This document shows positions 19,554-29,977 of a stretch of DNA of 64,000 nucleotides, piece after piece. Under the pieces are notes generated by a model, which did not search any database, was not told where the DNA came from, and was given only the letters and a program-made list of their open reading frames with translations. This stretch comes from Salibaculum halophilum. GTDB lineage: Bacteria; Pseudomonadota; Alphaproteobacteria; Rhodobacterales; Rhodobacteraceae. The stretch lies in contig NZ_MSIT01000012.1 in NCBI RefSeq assembly GCF_002094885.1, forward strand, positions 1 to 64,000. The letters are read 5' to 3'. The first letter of the stretch is position 1. Each line of letters starts with the position of its first letter. Both the position numbers and the translations under genes were made by a program.

Positions 19554-21125
19554 TCAGGATTTCTGGAACATGGCGAGCATGCGCCGGGTGACGAGGAAAC
19601 CGCCGAAGATGTTGATCCCGGCCATGAAGATCGAGACCGCCGCGAGCACGACCACCAGCCAGCTGCCCGCGCCGACCTGCATCAGCGCCCCGAGGATGAT
19701 GATCGACGAGATCGCGTTGGTCACGGCCATCAGCGGCGTGTGCAGGCTGTGCGCCACGCCCCAGATCACCTGGAAGCCCACGAAGACGGCCAGCACGAAG
19801 ACGATGAAGTGCTGCATGAAACTGGCCGGCGCATAAAGCCCCGCCAGCAGGATCAGCGCCCCGCCGATGCCCAGCAGCGTGACCTGGTTGCGCGTCTGCG
19901 CCTTGAAGGCGGCGACCTCGGCGGCGCGCTTTTCCTCGGCCGTGGGTTCCTTGACCTCGGGCTTCTTCTGCGCCGCGATAGCCTGCACCTTGGGCGGCGG
20001 CGGCGGATAGGTGATCTCGCCGCCGTGGGTCACAGTGGCGCCGCGGATCACGTCATCCTCCATGTCGTGCACGAGCTGGCCGTCCTTTTCGGGGGTCAGG
20101 TCGGTCAGCATGTGGCGGATGTTGGTGGCATAGAGGTTCGAGCTCTGCCGGGCCATGCGGCTGGGGTAGTCGGTGTAGCCGATGATCGTCACGTCGTTGT
20201 CGGTAACGACCTTGTCGTCTTTGACGGTTCCCTCGACGTTGCCGCCCCGCTCGGCCGCCAGGTCGACGATCACAGAGCCGGGCTTCATCGCCTTGACCAT
20301 GTCCTCGGTCCAGAGCTTGGGCGCCTCGCGGCCCGGGATCAGCGCGGTGGTGATGACGATGTCCATTTGCGGGGCAAGCTCGCGGAACTTGGCCAGTTGT
20401 GCCTCGCGAAACTCCGGGCTGGAGGGGGCGGCATAGCCGCCGCTGGAGGCGCCGTCCTGCTGGTCCTCCTCGAAGTCGAGGAAGACGAACTCGGCGCCCA
20501 TGCTCTCGACCTGTTCGGCCACCTCGGGGCGCACGTCAAAGGCATGCGTGACCGCGCCAAGCGAGGTCGAGGCACCGATGGCCGCGAGGCCCGCGACACC
20601 CGCCCCGACGACCAGCACCTGCGCCGGCGGCACCTTGCCGGCGGCGGTGATCTGGCCGGTGAAGAACCGCCCGAAGTTGTTGCCCGCCTCCATCACCGCG
20701 CGGTAGCCGGCGACATTGGCCATCGAGGACAGCGCGTCCATCTTCTGCGCGCGGCTGATCCGGGGTACCATTTCCATGGCGATCACGTTCGCGCCCTTGG
20801 ACTTGGCCAGCTCCAGCCCGTCGGCGTTTTCGGCGGGGTTGAAGAAGGTGATCAGCGTCTGCCCGTCGCGCAGGCGCTTGAGCTCCGTCTCGGTGGGCAC
20901 GCGGACCTTGGCCACGACATCGGCGGCCTTGTAAAGCGCGGCGCCGGTCTTGATGATCTCGACACCGGCCTCCTTGTAGTCCGCGTCGGAATACCCCGCG
21001 GCCGCCCCGGCCCGGGTCTCGATCACGCAGTCATAGCCCAGCTTTTGCAGATCGCGGGCCGAGGCCGGGGTCATCGCAACCCGGTTCTCGCCCTCCATGA
21101 TTTCCTTCGGTGCACCGATTTTCAC
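19554..21125 (-). CDS. pntA: NAD(P) transhydrogenase subunit alpha
   Basis: PntA carries the NAD(H)-binding domain and, in this undivided form, C-terminal membrane helices. A GTG start at 21125 gives [20 protein letters not shown], the family's exact N-terminus, with AAGGGGGA 7 bp upstream; a longer ATG frame has no family support. The 523-residue protein shows the dinucleotide loop [13 protein letters not shown] and the [15 protein letters not shown] segment. Three to four hydrophobic helices follow a Lys/Glu-rich linker. The full-length single gene contrasts with species that split it into pntAA and pntAB. Confidence 0.95.
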   Translation of the reverse strand: MKIGAPKEIMEGENRVAMTPASARDLQKLGYDCVIETRAGAAAGYSDADYKEAGVEIIKTGAALYKAADVVAKVRVPTETELKRLRDGQTLITFFNPAENADGLELAKSKGANVIAMEMVPRISRAQKMDALSSMANVAGYRAVMEAGNNFGRFFTGQITAAGKVPPAQVLVVGAGVAGLAAIGASTSLGAVTHAFDVRPEVAEQVESMGAEFVFLDFEEDQQDGASSGGYAAPSSPEFREAQLAKFRELAPQMDIVITTALIPGREAPKLWTEDMVKAMKPGSVIVDLAAERGGNVEGTVKDDKVVTDNDVTIIGYTDYPSRMARQSSNLYATNIRHMLTDLTPEKDGQLVHDMEDDVIRGATVTHGGEITYPPPPPKVQAIAAQKKPEVKEPTAEEKRAAEVAAFKAQTRNQVTLLGIGGALILLAGLYAPASFMQHFIVFVLAVFVGFQVIWGVAHSLHTPLMAVTNAISSIIILGALMQVGAGSWLVVVLAAVSIFMAGINIFGGFLVTRRMLAMFQKS

Positions 21126-21236
21126 GGGCCAGTCCCCCTTTTCGTTTCGGCAGTCACGCGTGCCTATCGCGCGCAACAAAATTTCTCAAGCCGGTGCGAC
21201 GCCGCCAGCGGCAAATGCGACCGCTCGCCCCGGGTG

Positions 21237-21695
21237 TCACAGCCAGCGCCGGGTCGCCTCGGTGTAGCGAAAAAAGTCCTGCCGGAACTTGCGGCGCAGG
21301 CGCTTTTCCTCGGGCAGGATGAAGCGGCGCTCGATGATCCAGACGAAAACCGGCACCAGCGGCAGCGCAACCGGCACGTCCCAGTAGAGGACCAGCCCCG
21401 CCAGCACCAGCGCGTCGCCAAGGTAGATGGGGTTGCGCGTGCGCTTGAAGATGCCCGTGCGGACCAGGTGATCGGCCTCCATGTGGGGGATGACGGTGGT
21501 GCGCTGGCGCCGCATCTCGGCCACGGCAAGGGCCATCAGCACCAGTCCCGCCCCCACCAGCAGCCCGCCGGGCAAGCCGATCCAGTCGCCTCCAAAGCTG
21601 AGGCCGAAGGGCCGCCACTGGCCCAGCCGCCAGGCCGCGGCCAGCGCCAGCGCCAGCCAGACCGGCGGCACGTCGATCCAGCGCAGCAGACTCAT
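21237..21695 (-). CDS. Isoprenylcysteine carboxyl methyltransferase-family membrane protein
   Basis: The 152-residue protein has three to four membrane segments. Its C-terminal half has the family motif TRNPIYLGDALVLAGL, with a final ERRFILPEEKRLRRKFRQ reaching the C-terminus. Bacterial members are annotated as methyltransferases of unknown substrate, and prenylated proteins are not expected. The ATG at 21695 matches the family start although its ribosome site (GGAG) is too close. It lies about 110 bp upstream of pntA on the same strand. Confidence 0.82.
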   Translation of the reverse strand: MSLLRWIDVPPVWLALALAAAWRLGQWRPFGLSFGGDWIGLPGGLLVGAGLVLMALAVAEMRRQRTTVIPHMEADHLVRTGIFKRTRNPIYLGDALVLAGLVLYWDVPVALPLVPVFVWIIERRFILPEEKRLRRKFRQDFFRYTEATRRWL

Positions 21696-22093
21696 GCTCC
21701 GGACTTTCGCGCGGACGCCGGACGGCCCGTCTTCGCTTGGCGATGCGGTACGTTCCTGCAGCCGGGAAATCCCATGCAAACCTGAAAGGGACAAGGGTGT
21801 CGCGGCAACGCAATCCTCCTGAAGAGACTGGCAACCCGGCCATGGGCTGCGCGGACTATTCCAGTCGCGTTCTCGAATGTCGAGACTGTATCCGCGAATC
21901 GAGCCGCGCAGGGCCGCGCCATTCTGGCAACATTGCGGCGCCCTGCCCCCCGGTGCCGCAAATGCCCTCAAAACGGACCGGCCGCATCGAAATTGTGACG
22001 AATTGTTCCCTTAACTCAGTCTGCAAAACCCACCGGTAGACCGGGCGCCGTGCGGCGGCCGGGACGCGCGCGCAAGATTTCAAGGGGCTGGCA
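21696..22093. other. 398-bp intergenic region upstream of the RTX/Hint gene
   Basis: No gene is supportable here. A hairpin with a 10-bp stem and one G-T pair (21933-21942 with 21952-21961) is present. Two AATTGT repeats 10 bp apart lie at 21992-22007 in a stretch richer in A and T than the surroundings, where the promoter of the downstream gene is expected. A strong Shine-Dalgarno AAGGGG lies at 22082-22087. Confidence 0.5.
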
Positions 22094-25000
22094 ATGCCGA
22101 CGAATGACGTTCTTTTCTATGATGAAGACCCGATGTCGATCCTCCCGACGGGGATCGGGGATACCTTCACCTGGACAGGTCCAGCCACCGCCGAGGGCAG
22201 CGCCACGATCACCGACACCGAAGCGGGGATCGAGGGCCAGACGCTCGACGACGATTCCAACGGCAACGAAAGCGCCACCGCCGATGTCACGGTGAACGGG
22301 CTGACCTCGATCGGGTCGGACGTCGATGCCGAACGCGCCTGGACCGTTCGCGACCAGACCACCACCGAGGAATTCCAGATCGTCGAATTCGATGTCGAGG
22401 ACGGCGACGCCAGTGGCACTTACACCCTGTCCGAGAAACCGCTCGACCCGACGACCACCTACGAAGTCGTCGCCTATGACAGCAACCCGGACGTCACCGC
22501 AGGCGACCCGGCTTTCAGCTATGCCGATTTCAGCGAAGGTTTCTCGGACGGCACGGTCGAAGGCACCGGCGGAAGCGACACGATCGACGTCGCCTACACG
22601 GGCGATCCCGAGGGCGACATGGTCGACGGCTCGGACGGGCTGAACGACGTGATCGAAGCCGGGGCCGGCGACGACTCGATCCAGGGCGGCGCGGGCAACG
22701 ACACGATCTACGGCGATTTCCAATCCGGCACCAGCGGCACCGCGTCCAGCGAAGTCCTGCGCTGGGCCGCAGAGGCCGCGGACGGTGCGGATCTCTCGGC
22801 CGGTTTCACGCAGAACACCGGCGAAACCGACGTGACCGTGTCCTTCAGCGACGACGGCAACAACAACGCAGCGATCGATGTCGAAACGACGGATACGGTC
22901 TATACCGAGGCCGGCGATCCTTTCGACAGCAACTCGAACGCGCGGCTTTTCGGCAATGGCGACGGGGCCACCTCGACCACGACGATCGACTTCGCGGCCG
23001 CATCGGGCAGCGTGACCGGGGCTGTCGAAAACGTCAGTTTCCGCCTGAACGACATCGACTGGGCAGGCGGAAGCCACACCGACGTCGTGACGGTCAATGC
23101 CTTCGACGCAGAAGGCAACGCGATGCCGGTGTCCTTTTCCCTCGGGGGCGGCGACACGCTGTCGGGCAACACGATCACCGCAGAGGAAGTGGTTGAGAAT
23201 TTCGACGAAGCCGGCGGCTCGGCGTTGGTGGAGATCGCCGGCCCGGTTTCGAGTATCGAGGTCGTTTACGCCAACGATCAGGACAGCACGCAGGCGGTCT
23301 GGCTCAGCGACGTGCATTTCGACACCGTGCCCGCCGCCCCCGGGGACGACACGATCTCGGGCGGCGCGGGCGACGACACCATTTATGGCGGCGCCGGCGA
23401 TGACACGATCGAAGGCGATGGCGCAGGCAGCACGGGCGGGACCACGGACCTGGACGTCGCCAATTCCGGGTTTGAGCAGACCAGCCACGGTGATGGCGAT
23501 TATTCCGAAGGCATCCCGGGCTGGACGATAACCGACAGCGGCTCCGGTGAAGCCGGCGACTACGACCCGACAAGTTCCGAGGTCGACCCGACGACGGTCG
23601 AGGGCGAGAACGTCGCCTACCTCTACTCGGGCGGCAGTGGCGGCAGCGGCGTGACCATCTCGCAGACCCTGGCCGAAACCTATTCCGCCGGCACCACCTA
23701 CGAGATGAGCGTCGATATCGGCGACGGGTCCTACAGCGACGGAGGCGATCAGCCTTACACGCTCAATATCATGGCCGGCAATACCGTCATCGGCACGGTC
23801 AGCGGCAGCACCGGGGACCTCGACACGCTGCAGTCCGTCACCGTTACCTCGACGGTTGACGATGCGGCACTGAACGGCGAGCCGATCAGTATTGAGATCG
23901 TCGACCCGGCCGGATCGGGCGAGGGTGAGTTTCTTGTCGACAACGTCTCGGTCACGGCGACCACGCCACCGGCCGCCCCCGGCAACGGCGACGACACGAT
24001 TTATGGCGGCGCCGGCGATGACACGATCGTAGGCGACGGGACCGGCACCGACGGCCAGTGGACCTACGAGGTCTACGACCGCGATTTCAACTCCTCGGAC
24101 GGTCAAGCCTTCGACATCGAGTCCGGAACGCTTCGGGGCAGCGGCGAGACCGACACTTTCGACTCGGCCGGGCTGGTCCACGATGCACGCGGGACCACCG
24201 GCGACCCGGACGACTTCGGCGTTATCTACACGTCACAACTCGAAGCCACCGACACCGGCACCCATACGTTCTCCACCACCTCGGACGACGGTTCGACAAT
24301 CCGGATCTTCGACCAGAACGGCGACCCGCTCACCTGGGACCAGGATGGCGCGACCGGCACCTTCATGGACAACGACGGCCATCAGGCCGCGACGACCAGT
24401 TCGGGCACGGTGACGCTGCAGGCGGGGCAGGTCTACACCATCGAGGTACGGCACTGGGAAAATGCGGGCAATGAAGTGATTTCGGGCACCGTCACGCCGC
24501 CCAGCGGCCCGACAGAGGACCTTGCCGACAGTTCCCTCATCATCGGACCCGAGGCCACCGCCGGCAACGACACCCTTTACGGCGAGGCGGGTGACGACAC
24601 GATCGGCGGCGGCGCCGGCGATGACGCGCTCGACGGCGGCACGGGGCTGGACGACCTGTCCGGCGGCGCGGGCGACGACACGCTGACCTTTGCCGAGGGC
24701 GACACCGTCGCCGGCGGCGGCGGCGACGACACCTTCGTGCTGGAGGACCTTGGCGAAGCCGGCACCGGCGCGGTCACCCTGGACGGCGGCGGCACCGACG
24801 AGACCCCGGGCGGCGGCGATACACTGCAACTCGGCGACCTGGCCGATATTTCGTCACTGACCATCGACAACACCTTCACCAACGCCAGCGGCAACACCAG
24901 CCAGGACGGCTCGGTCACGCTGGACGATGGCTCGGTCCTGACCTTCTCGGGCATCGAGAACATCATCTGCTTTACCCCCGGAACGCGGATCGCGACGGCA

Positions 25001-25525
25001 CGCGGCGCCGTCCCGGTCGAACAGTTGCAAAAGGGCGACATGGTGATCACGCGCGACCACGGGCTGCAACCGGTCCGCTGGATCGAGGCGCGCACGGTCC
25101 CCGCGACGGGCGCGCTGGCGCCGGTGCGCATCGCGCCGCGGGTCCTGCCCGGCCTGCAGACGGAGCTTCTCGTCTCCCCCCAGCACCGGCTGCTTTTCCA
25201 GGGCTACCGGGCCGAGCTTCTGTTCGGCCAGTCCGAGGTGCTGGTCGCGGCCACGCACCTTGTCGATGACCTGGCCGTGACCCGGGAGGCGGGCGGCGCG
25301 GTCACCTACGTCCACTTCCTGCTGGACCAGCACGAGATCGTCTTTGCCGACGGCACCCCGACCGAGAGTTTTCACCCCGGCAGCCATGGCGTGGACGCCT
25401 TGGGCGATCCGGCGCGCGAAGAGCTGTTCACCCTGTTTCCGGCCCTGCGCAGCGACCTGACCCAATACGGCCGAACCGCCCGGCGGTGCCTCAAGGCCCA
25501 TGAGGCCCGCCTGATCCGCGAGTGA
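22094..25525 (+). CDS. Large RTX calcium-repeat protein with PA14-like and C-terminal Hint domains
   Basis: This 1143-residue acidic protein has no N-terminal signal peptide and looks like a type I secretion substrate. RTX nonapeptide blocks of the GGAGDDT type lie at about residues 190-212, 416-443, 631-650 and 823-890. Between them are a beta-rich region (about 215-410), a jelly-roll-like module (about 451-625) and a PA14-like module (about 655-802) with FSTTSDDGSTIRIF. The C-terminus is a Hint_2-type domain starting at Cys959 (CFTPGTRIATARGAVPVEQL) with His1031 in SPQHRLL. Hint domains can self-cleave; whether this one does is unknown. The ATG at 22094 has AAGGGG upstream. No transporter genes are nearby. 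Confidence 0.9.
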   Translation: MPTNDVLFYDEDPMSILPTGIGDTFTWTGPATAEGSATITDTEAGIEGQTLDDDSNGNESATADVTVNGLTSIGSDVDAERAWTVRDQTTTEEFQIVEFDVEDGDASGTYTLSEKPLDPTTTYEVVAYDSNPDVTAGDPAFSYADFSEGFSDGTVEGTGGSDTIDVAYTGDPEGDMVDGSDGLNDVIEAGAGDDSIQGGAGNDTIYGDFQSGTSGTASSEVLRWAAEAADGADLSAGFTQNTGETDVTVSFSDDGNNNAAIDVETTDTVYTEAGDPFDSNSNARLFGNGDGATSTTTIDFAAASGSVTGAVENVSFRLNDIDWAGGSHTDVVTVNAFDAEGNAMPVSFSLGGGDTLSGNTITAEEVVENFDEAGGSALVEIAGPVSSIEVVYANDQDSTQAVWLSDVHFDTVPAAPGDDTISGGAGDDTIYGGAGDDTIEGDGAGSTGGTTDLDVANSGFEQTSHGDGDYSEGIPGWTITDSGSGEAGDYDPTSSEVDPTTVEGENVAYLYSGGSGGSGVTISQTLAETYSAGTTYEMSVDIGDGSYSDGGDQPYTLNIMAGNTVIGTVSGSTGDLDTLQSVTVTSTVDDAALNGEPISIEIVDPAGSGEGEFLVDNVSVTATTPPAAPGNGDDTIYGGAGDDTIVGDGTGTDGQWTYEVYDRDFNSSDGQAFDIESGTLRGSGETDTFDSAGLVHDARGTTGDPDDFGVIYTSQLEATDTGTHTFSTTSDDGSTIRIFDQNGDPLTWDQDGATGTFMDNDGHQAATTSSGTVTLQAGQVYTIEVRHWENAGNEVISGTVTPPSGPTEDLADSSLIIGPEATAGNDTLYGEAGDDTIGGGAGDDALDGGTGLDDLSGGAGDDTLTFAEGDTVAGGGGDDTFVLEDLGEAGTGAVTLDGGGTDETPGGGDTLQLGDLADISSLTIDNTFTNASGNTSQDGSVTLDDGSVLTFSGIENIICFTPGTRIATARGAVPVEQLQKGDMVITRDHGLQPVRWIEARTVPATGALAPVRIAPRVLPGLQTELLVSPQHRLLFQGYRAELLFGQSEVLVAATHLVDDLAVTREAGGAVTYVHFLLDQHEIVFADGTPTESFHPGSHGVDALGDPAREELFTLFPALRSDLTQYGRTARRCLKAHEARLIRE

Positions 25526-25572
25526 CACGCCCCCCGGCGCAGGGTTTTCGGACCTGATCAGCATCGCCCATG

Positions 25573-25613
25573 AAAAAGGGATGCCCGGCGTTCAATCCGG
25601 GGCATCCCTTTTG
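25573..25613. terminator. Bidirectional terminator
   Basis: A perfect 12-bp stem (25575-25586 with 25600-25611) is flanked by A-run and T-run on the two sides, so it can stop transcription from both directions. It lies between the convergent RTX/Hint and autotransporter genes. Confidence 0.88.
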
Positions 25614-25663
25614 GACCGGGGCCGCGGGTCTGCCGACCGCGGCCCAATGCCTGGCCCGACCGC

Positions 25664-27451
25664 TCAGAACTTCATTTCGAAACCGGCGGTCGCGGCGTAT
25701 TGCTCCGCGTGGTCGGAGTATCCGCCGTCGATGTTCACGAACACGCTGCTGTTGCCGTTGATTTCGGCTCCGGCTTTGAGGCGAACGTCGACGCGGTTGT
25801 CGTCGGCCGAGGAGATTAGGGTCGAGTCGACCCCGCCGTTCAGCGGCACGGCCTGCGTGTAGCCGTCGAGGCGATCCGTGGCCGAGATTTCGAGCGCTCC
25901 GTAAAAGCGGTTTCCGGCATGGGTGAAATCGATCTCGCTTCTCAGCCCGACCCGGGCATAGAGGGCGTCCTCGTCAAAGTCCGCGACCGTCACGCCGTTG
26001 TTGCTTTCGGTGTAGCCATCGACGCTGTGGTGCTCATACCCGATCGCGGCGAAGGGGGTCAGCTGCAGCATCGCTGCCCCCGGGCCGTCGCCGCCAAGCG
26101 GGATGGGCTTCATGCCGTAGCCGGCCTCGATTTCGGTGCCGAACGAGCGGCCGTCCGTCGTGCCGACATAAGTCGCGCCTGCGATCCGGGTGTTGGTGAA
26201 GTCGTGCCACGCGGCCTGCACGTGCCCGAGGGCATAGAGCCCCTCGTCCTGACTGTAGGCGGCATAGGCCTGCAGCGTGGTGCTCTCGGTCTCCAGTGAC
26301 CCTTGCGAGGCGTCGAGGGTCGCATCGACCTTGTCGAACCCAAGCGACAGGCCGTAGCGCAGGTGGCCCCCGGCGTAATCGCGGGTCTGATCGGCGCCGA
26401 GGATGAACCCGCCGCCATCATACTCCAGCCCGACGTTCGTCGCGAAAGCCTCGAAATCGCCCCGGTATCCGGTGGCGGCAAAGTAGCCGCGCAGCCCGCC
26501 CATGTCGAAGGCCGTGCTCTGGTCCCGCGTGCTCATGCTAACCTGCGCGCTTGCGGTGTCGAAATCGACCCCAAGGCCATAGGCCATGCGCCGCACCTGC
26601 GCCCGGTGGTTGTCCATGACGGTCCTGGTGGTGTCGCGATACTGGTTGAGCGGAACGGTCTGGGTTCCGCCACCGCCGGTCGCGGCGATGGTCAGGCATT
26701 GCCGCAGCACGGCCGAAAATGCCGTTGCCGTGTCATCCCCGGCGCGCAGTTGGTTGAGGTCGGCGGTGCAGCCGTTGGGCGTGGCAAAGGCCAGGTCGAT
26801 GTAGTCCGCCTCGGTGTTGCCGGCGGCGCTGGTCACACTGCCGAACGGCGCCGTGGTGAAGCCGGTGCCGTCCTGCAAGTAGGCGGTGTTGCCGTCGGTT
26901 GCGATGGCCGTTGTGTTGCTGCTGTCTTCAAGAGTCGCATTCACGACCGACACGAGGTTGACCCCGGCGTCGTTCAGGTCCTGCGAAATGCTGCCGAATG
27001 TCAGCGACGTGTCCGTATTGTCGCGGTCCTCGTCCGTGACAAGGATGATCGTCGTGCTTTCGCCGGCCGGGATATTATAGGTGTTCAGCACGAAGTCGAT
27101 GGCGGCAAACCCATCCTCCGTGCCGCCGCTCAGCGAGAGGTTGCTCGTGGCCGTGCCGAAGTCCGCCGCGCTGCCCAAAAGCGCCCCGCCGACGCTGAAA
27201 TCGCGTCCCTAGCCACCGACGGAGTATCCGGTCAGGCCGAAGTTCACGTCCGAAAAGCCCGCCCCGGCAAGCGCGGTGTCGACGTCGGTGGCAAAGCCGG
27301 GCAGGAAGTTGTGCTCACTCCCCATGGACCCGGATACGTCGACCGCGAAGATCAGGTTTGCAGTGGAGGCTTGCTGTGCCGCTGCACCGGTGACCAGCAC
27401 ACCAAGCGTGAGAGCCGACGATGTAATGAGAAGTCGTGCGAAGTTCGTCAT
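25664..27451 (-). pseudogene. VWA-domain autotransporter interrupted by an in-frame amber codon
   Basis: Read as one frame from the ATG at 27451 (GGGGA upstream), this encodes about 595 residues. There is a signal peptide (1-25) and then a von Willebrand A domain with the MIDAS start FAVDVSGSMG at 36-44, continuing into IILVTDEDRDN. A linker follows, then an autotransporter beta-barrel (roughly the last 280 residues) ending in Phe. Codon 81 is TAG (27211-27209), between two glycines inside the VWA domain, with the frame unchanged on both sides and no other lesion. It may be a recent nonsense mutation, a base-call error or a readthrough site. Confidence 0.8.
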
Positions 27452-27716
27452 GGTTTTTCCCCAACAAATGGACCTGTACCAATCTTTCGGGGTGGACGGA
27501 AAGGCGATCCGGGCCACCGGCGCCGGACCTGTTCAATGACGGAATCACCCCATATTACGTAGCGTCAACCATCTGCCCGCATAGCGGCCCGATCAACTGA
27601 TCCGCCAACGGGGCGCCTGAAAGCAGGCCGGGTTGATGCGCTCAGGACACAGTCGGCCAGGAAAAGGGCGCCGGCCCGGTTCCCGGCTGCACCGCAGGCC
27701 AACGGCCCGCGCCCTC

Positions 27717-28490
27717 TCAGGCGCTTTGCACGACCGCGCGCGGCCGAACCGCCCAGCGTCGGCAGGCGGCGCCGAAGGCTGCGAAAAGCGGCTGCGAGAC
27801 CGCGTCCTGATCGGCATTCCATTCCGGGTGCCACTGTACCGCCAGCGCGAAGCCGGGCGCATCGCGCACGTAGAGCGCCTCGGGCGTGCCGTCGGGGGCG
27901 TGCCCGTCGATGACGACCCTGTCGCCAGCCGCCTTGATGCCCTGCCCGTGCAGCGTGTTGGTCAGCACCTGCCGCGCGCCGAACAGCCGCGCGAAGGGGC
28001 CGGCGTCCGACAGCGTTACCGTGTGGCGCAGGGCGAATTTTTCCTCCAGCGTTCCGTCGGGGGGCATCCGGTGGTTGTCGCGCCCGGGCAGGTCGCGGAT
28101 TTCGGGGTGCAGCGTGCCGCCCATGGCCACGTTGACCTCCTGAAAGCCGCGGCACAGGCCGAGGAGGGGCTGGCCCCGGTCGACGCAGGCGCGCACCAGC
28201 GGCAAGGTGATGGCGTCGCGGCCGCGGTCGAAGGGGCCATGGGCCTCGGTCTCGGGCTCGCCGTATTCCGCCGGGTGGACATTGGGCCGCCCCCCGGTCA
28301 GCAGGAAGCCGTCGCAGGCCGCGAGCAGCTCGTCCACCTGCACCAATTCGGGGTCGGGCGGGATGATCACTGGCAGGCAGTCGGCCACCCGCGACACGGC
28401 AGCCGAATTCATCGATCCGCCCGCGTGGGCCGGATATTCGTCGTTGATCAGATGCGCGTTGCCGATGATGCCGACGACCGGTCGAGCCAT
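27717..28490 (-). CDS. Class I glutamine amidotransferase-type hydrolase (peptidase C26, PuuD-like)
   Basis: Members hydrolyse gamma-glutamyl bonds, for example gamma-glutamyl-GABA in putrescine breakdown. The 257-residue protein has the catalytic cysteine in LLGLCRGFQEVN (C113) and the His-x-Glu of the triad in VQWHPEW (H221, E223). The start at 28490 gives MARPVVGIIGN; a longer frame upstream has no family support. No other putrescine genes adjoin it. The gene is divergent from the cytochrome P450 gene (130 bp apart). A weak imperfect hairpin with a TTTT tail lies just past its stop at 27662-27715. Confidence 0.85.
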   Translation of the reverse strand: MARPVVGIIGNAHLINDEYPAHAGGSMNSAAVSRVADCLPVIIPPDPELVQVDELLAACDGFLLTGGRPNVHPAEYGEPETEAHGPFDRGRDAITLPLVRACVDRGQPLLGLCRGFQEVNVAMGGTLHPEIRDLPGRDNHRMPPDGTLEEKFALRHTVTLSDAGPFARLFGARQVLTNTLHGQGIKAAGDRVVIDGHAPDGTPEALYVRDAPGFALAVQWHPEWNADQDAVSQPLFAAFGAACRRWAVRPRAVVQSA

Positions 28491-28620
28491 GTCTTTTTCC
28501 CCGTTTTCCTTTCCCCTAAATATGGAACATGCAGTAGATTGCAAAGCGGGCCGTCCCCTGCGCCTGCGCACATGTGCCTGGCCGGTGACGGGCACCCCGC
28601 GACACGAGGACGCCACGACC

Positions 28621-29835
28621 ATGGGACCCGATCTTCACGCGCAGGAGGTTCTCAAGGACCCGGCCCCGCTGATCGAGGGGCTGCGGCAAAAGGGCCGGCT
28701 GGTGCGCCTGCGGCTGCCCATCCTCGGCCGGGTCTGGGCCACCACGACCCACGCCGACAGCCACCGGGTGCTGGGCGACGCCGAAACCTTCTGCCGCAAC
28801 CCCGTCACCGCCGGCAACCCGCCGCCCGAGCGGTTCTTCTGGTGGGCGCCACGCTTCGTCCACCCGCTGTTTCGCAATGTCACCATGCTGGATGGCGCGC
28901 AACACGCCCGCCTGCGGCGGCTGGCGGCGCCGGGGTTTTCGACCATCGGCATCGACCGGGTGCGCCCGCGGCTGGAGGAGATCGTCGCCCGCCTGCTGGA
29001 CGATCTGCCCCCCGACCGGCCCGTCGATCTGGTGGCGCAATACAACCGCCGCCTGCCGCTGCTGGCCATCTGCGAGGTGCTGGGTATCCCCGAGGCCGAC
29101 CGCGCGCGGGTGATCCGCTGGGTCACGCCGGTGGGATCGGTGGCCAGCGTGCCCGGGTTCTTCCGCGCGGTTCCGGGGCTGTGGCGGCTGTCGCGCCACT
29201 TTCGCGCCGATTTCGAGGCGGTGCGCCGCGCGGGCGGCCGCACCGGGCTGATCGGCGATCTGGTGCGGGTCCACGACGGCGACCCCGGGACGCTGTCGGA
29301 TGACGAATTGCTGGCCATGGTCGTGGCGCTGTTCATCGGCGGCTTCGACACCACCACGCATCTGATCGGCAACGCCATTTCCACCCTGCTGCAAGCGCCC
29401 GAGCTGCGCGAGGAATTGCAGGCCCGCCCCGAGGCCTGGCCGCTGTTCATCGAGGAGGTTCTGCGCTTTCATTCTCCGGTGATGTTCACCAACGCCTTTC
29501 ACGTCACCCGGCCCGTCACCCTGGGCGGCCAGCCCTTGCAGCGCGGCGACCGGGTGGTGCCGCTGCTGATCGCGGCCAACCGCGACGGCGCCCAGGCCCC
29601 CTGCCCGCATGCCTTCCGGGCCGAGCGCCGGCCCAACCGGCACCTGGGCTTCGGCTATGGCACGCATGTCTGCATGGGCATGCAGCTGGCCCGCACCGAG
29701 GCGCTGATCGCCACGCGCGCGCTGTTCGACCGCTACCCCGGCGCGCGACTGGCCGAACCGGCCGCGGATCTGCCGATGCTCAAGCGGCTGGGCCTGCGCG
29801 GCAAGGCGCGCCTGCCCGTCAGGCTTGCCCCTTGA
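28621..29835 (+). CDS. Cytochrome P450
   Basis: The 404-residue soluble P450 has all the signatures: the oxygen-binding I-helix GGFDTTTHL (240-248), the ExxR pair E279/R282, and the heme loop [13 protein letters not shown] with the axial Cys351. Its length and lack of a membrane anchor fit a bacterial class I enzyme that needs a separate ferredoxin and reductase, neither of which is adjacent. The substrate is unknown. Its last 17 bp overlap the DUF2256 gene on the opposite strand. Confidence 0.93.
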   Translation: MGPDLHAQEVLKDPAPLIEGLRQKGRLVRLRLPILGRVWATTTHADSHRVLGDAETFCRNPVTAGNPPPERFFWWAPRFVHPLFRNVTMLDGAQHARLRRLAAPGFSTIGIDRVRPRLEEIVARLLDDLPPDRPVDLVAQYNRRLPLLAICEVLGIPEADRARVIRWVTPVGSVASVPGFFRAVPGLWRLSRHFRADFEAVRRAGGRTGLIGDLVRVHDGDPGTLSDDELLAMVVALFIGGFDTTTHLIGNAISTLLQAPELREELQARPEAWPLFIEEVLRFHSPVMFTNAFHVTRPVTLGGQPLQRGDRVVPLLIAANRDGAQAPCPHAFRAERRPNRHLGFGYGTHVCMGMQLARTEALIATRALFDRYPGARLAEPAADLPMLKRLGLRGKARLPVRLAP

Positions 29836-29977
29836 CCTTGCCCGCGCGGCGGCAGCGTTGCGAGCAATAGCGCACGTTCTCCCAGTCCTTCGCCCACTTG
29901 CGCCGCCACGTGAAGGGCCGCCCGCAGCTGGCGCAGGTCTTTTGCGGCAAGTCGGACTTGCGGCGCATCCGGGCCAT
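29819..29977 (-). CDS. DUF2256 small zinc-ribbon-like protein
   Basis: This 52-residue basic protein has two CxxC-type pairs, [18 protein letters not shown] and [10 protein letters not shown], which fit a small zinc finger and match DUF2256. Its ATG overlaps the TGA of the photolyase gene (TGATG), so the two are probably translated together. Genes of this family are often found next to photolyase or cryptochrome genes; the role is unknown. It also overlaps the 3' end of the P450 gene. Confidence 0.9.
   Translation of the reverse strand: MARMRRKSDLPQKTCASCGRPFTWRRKWAKDWENVRYCSQRCRRAGKVKGQA

Noticed and set aside
19521-21785. Long plus-strand frame opposite pntA
   Set aside because: His/Arg/Gly-rich shadow; pntA matches its family along the whole length.
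22016-24181. Long minus-strand open frame antisense to the RTX/Hint gene
   Set aside because: It mirrors the repetitive GC-rich coding strand, has no family features, and the plus-strand protein is clearly real.
22680-24760. Repeated GGCGGCGCCGGCGATGAC-like DNA as a CRISPR or mobile repeat
   Set aside because: These are RTX nonapeptide codons within one reading frame, without spacers.
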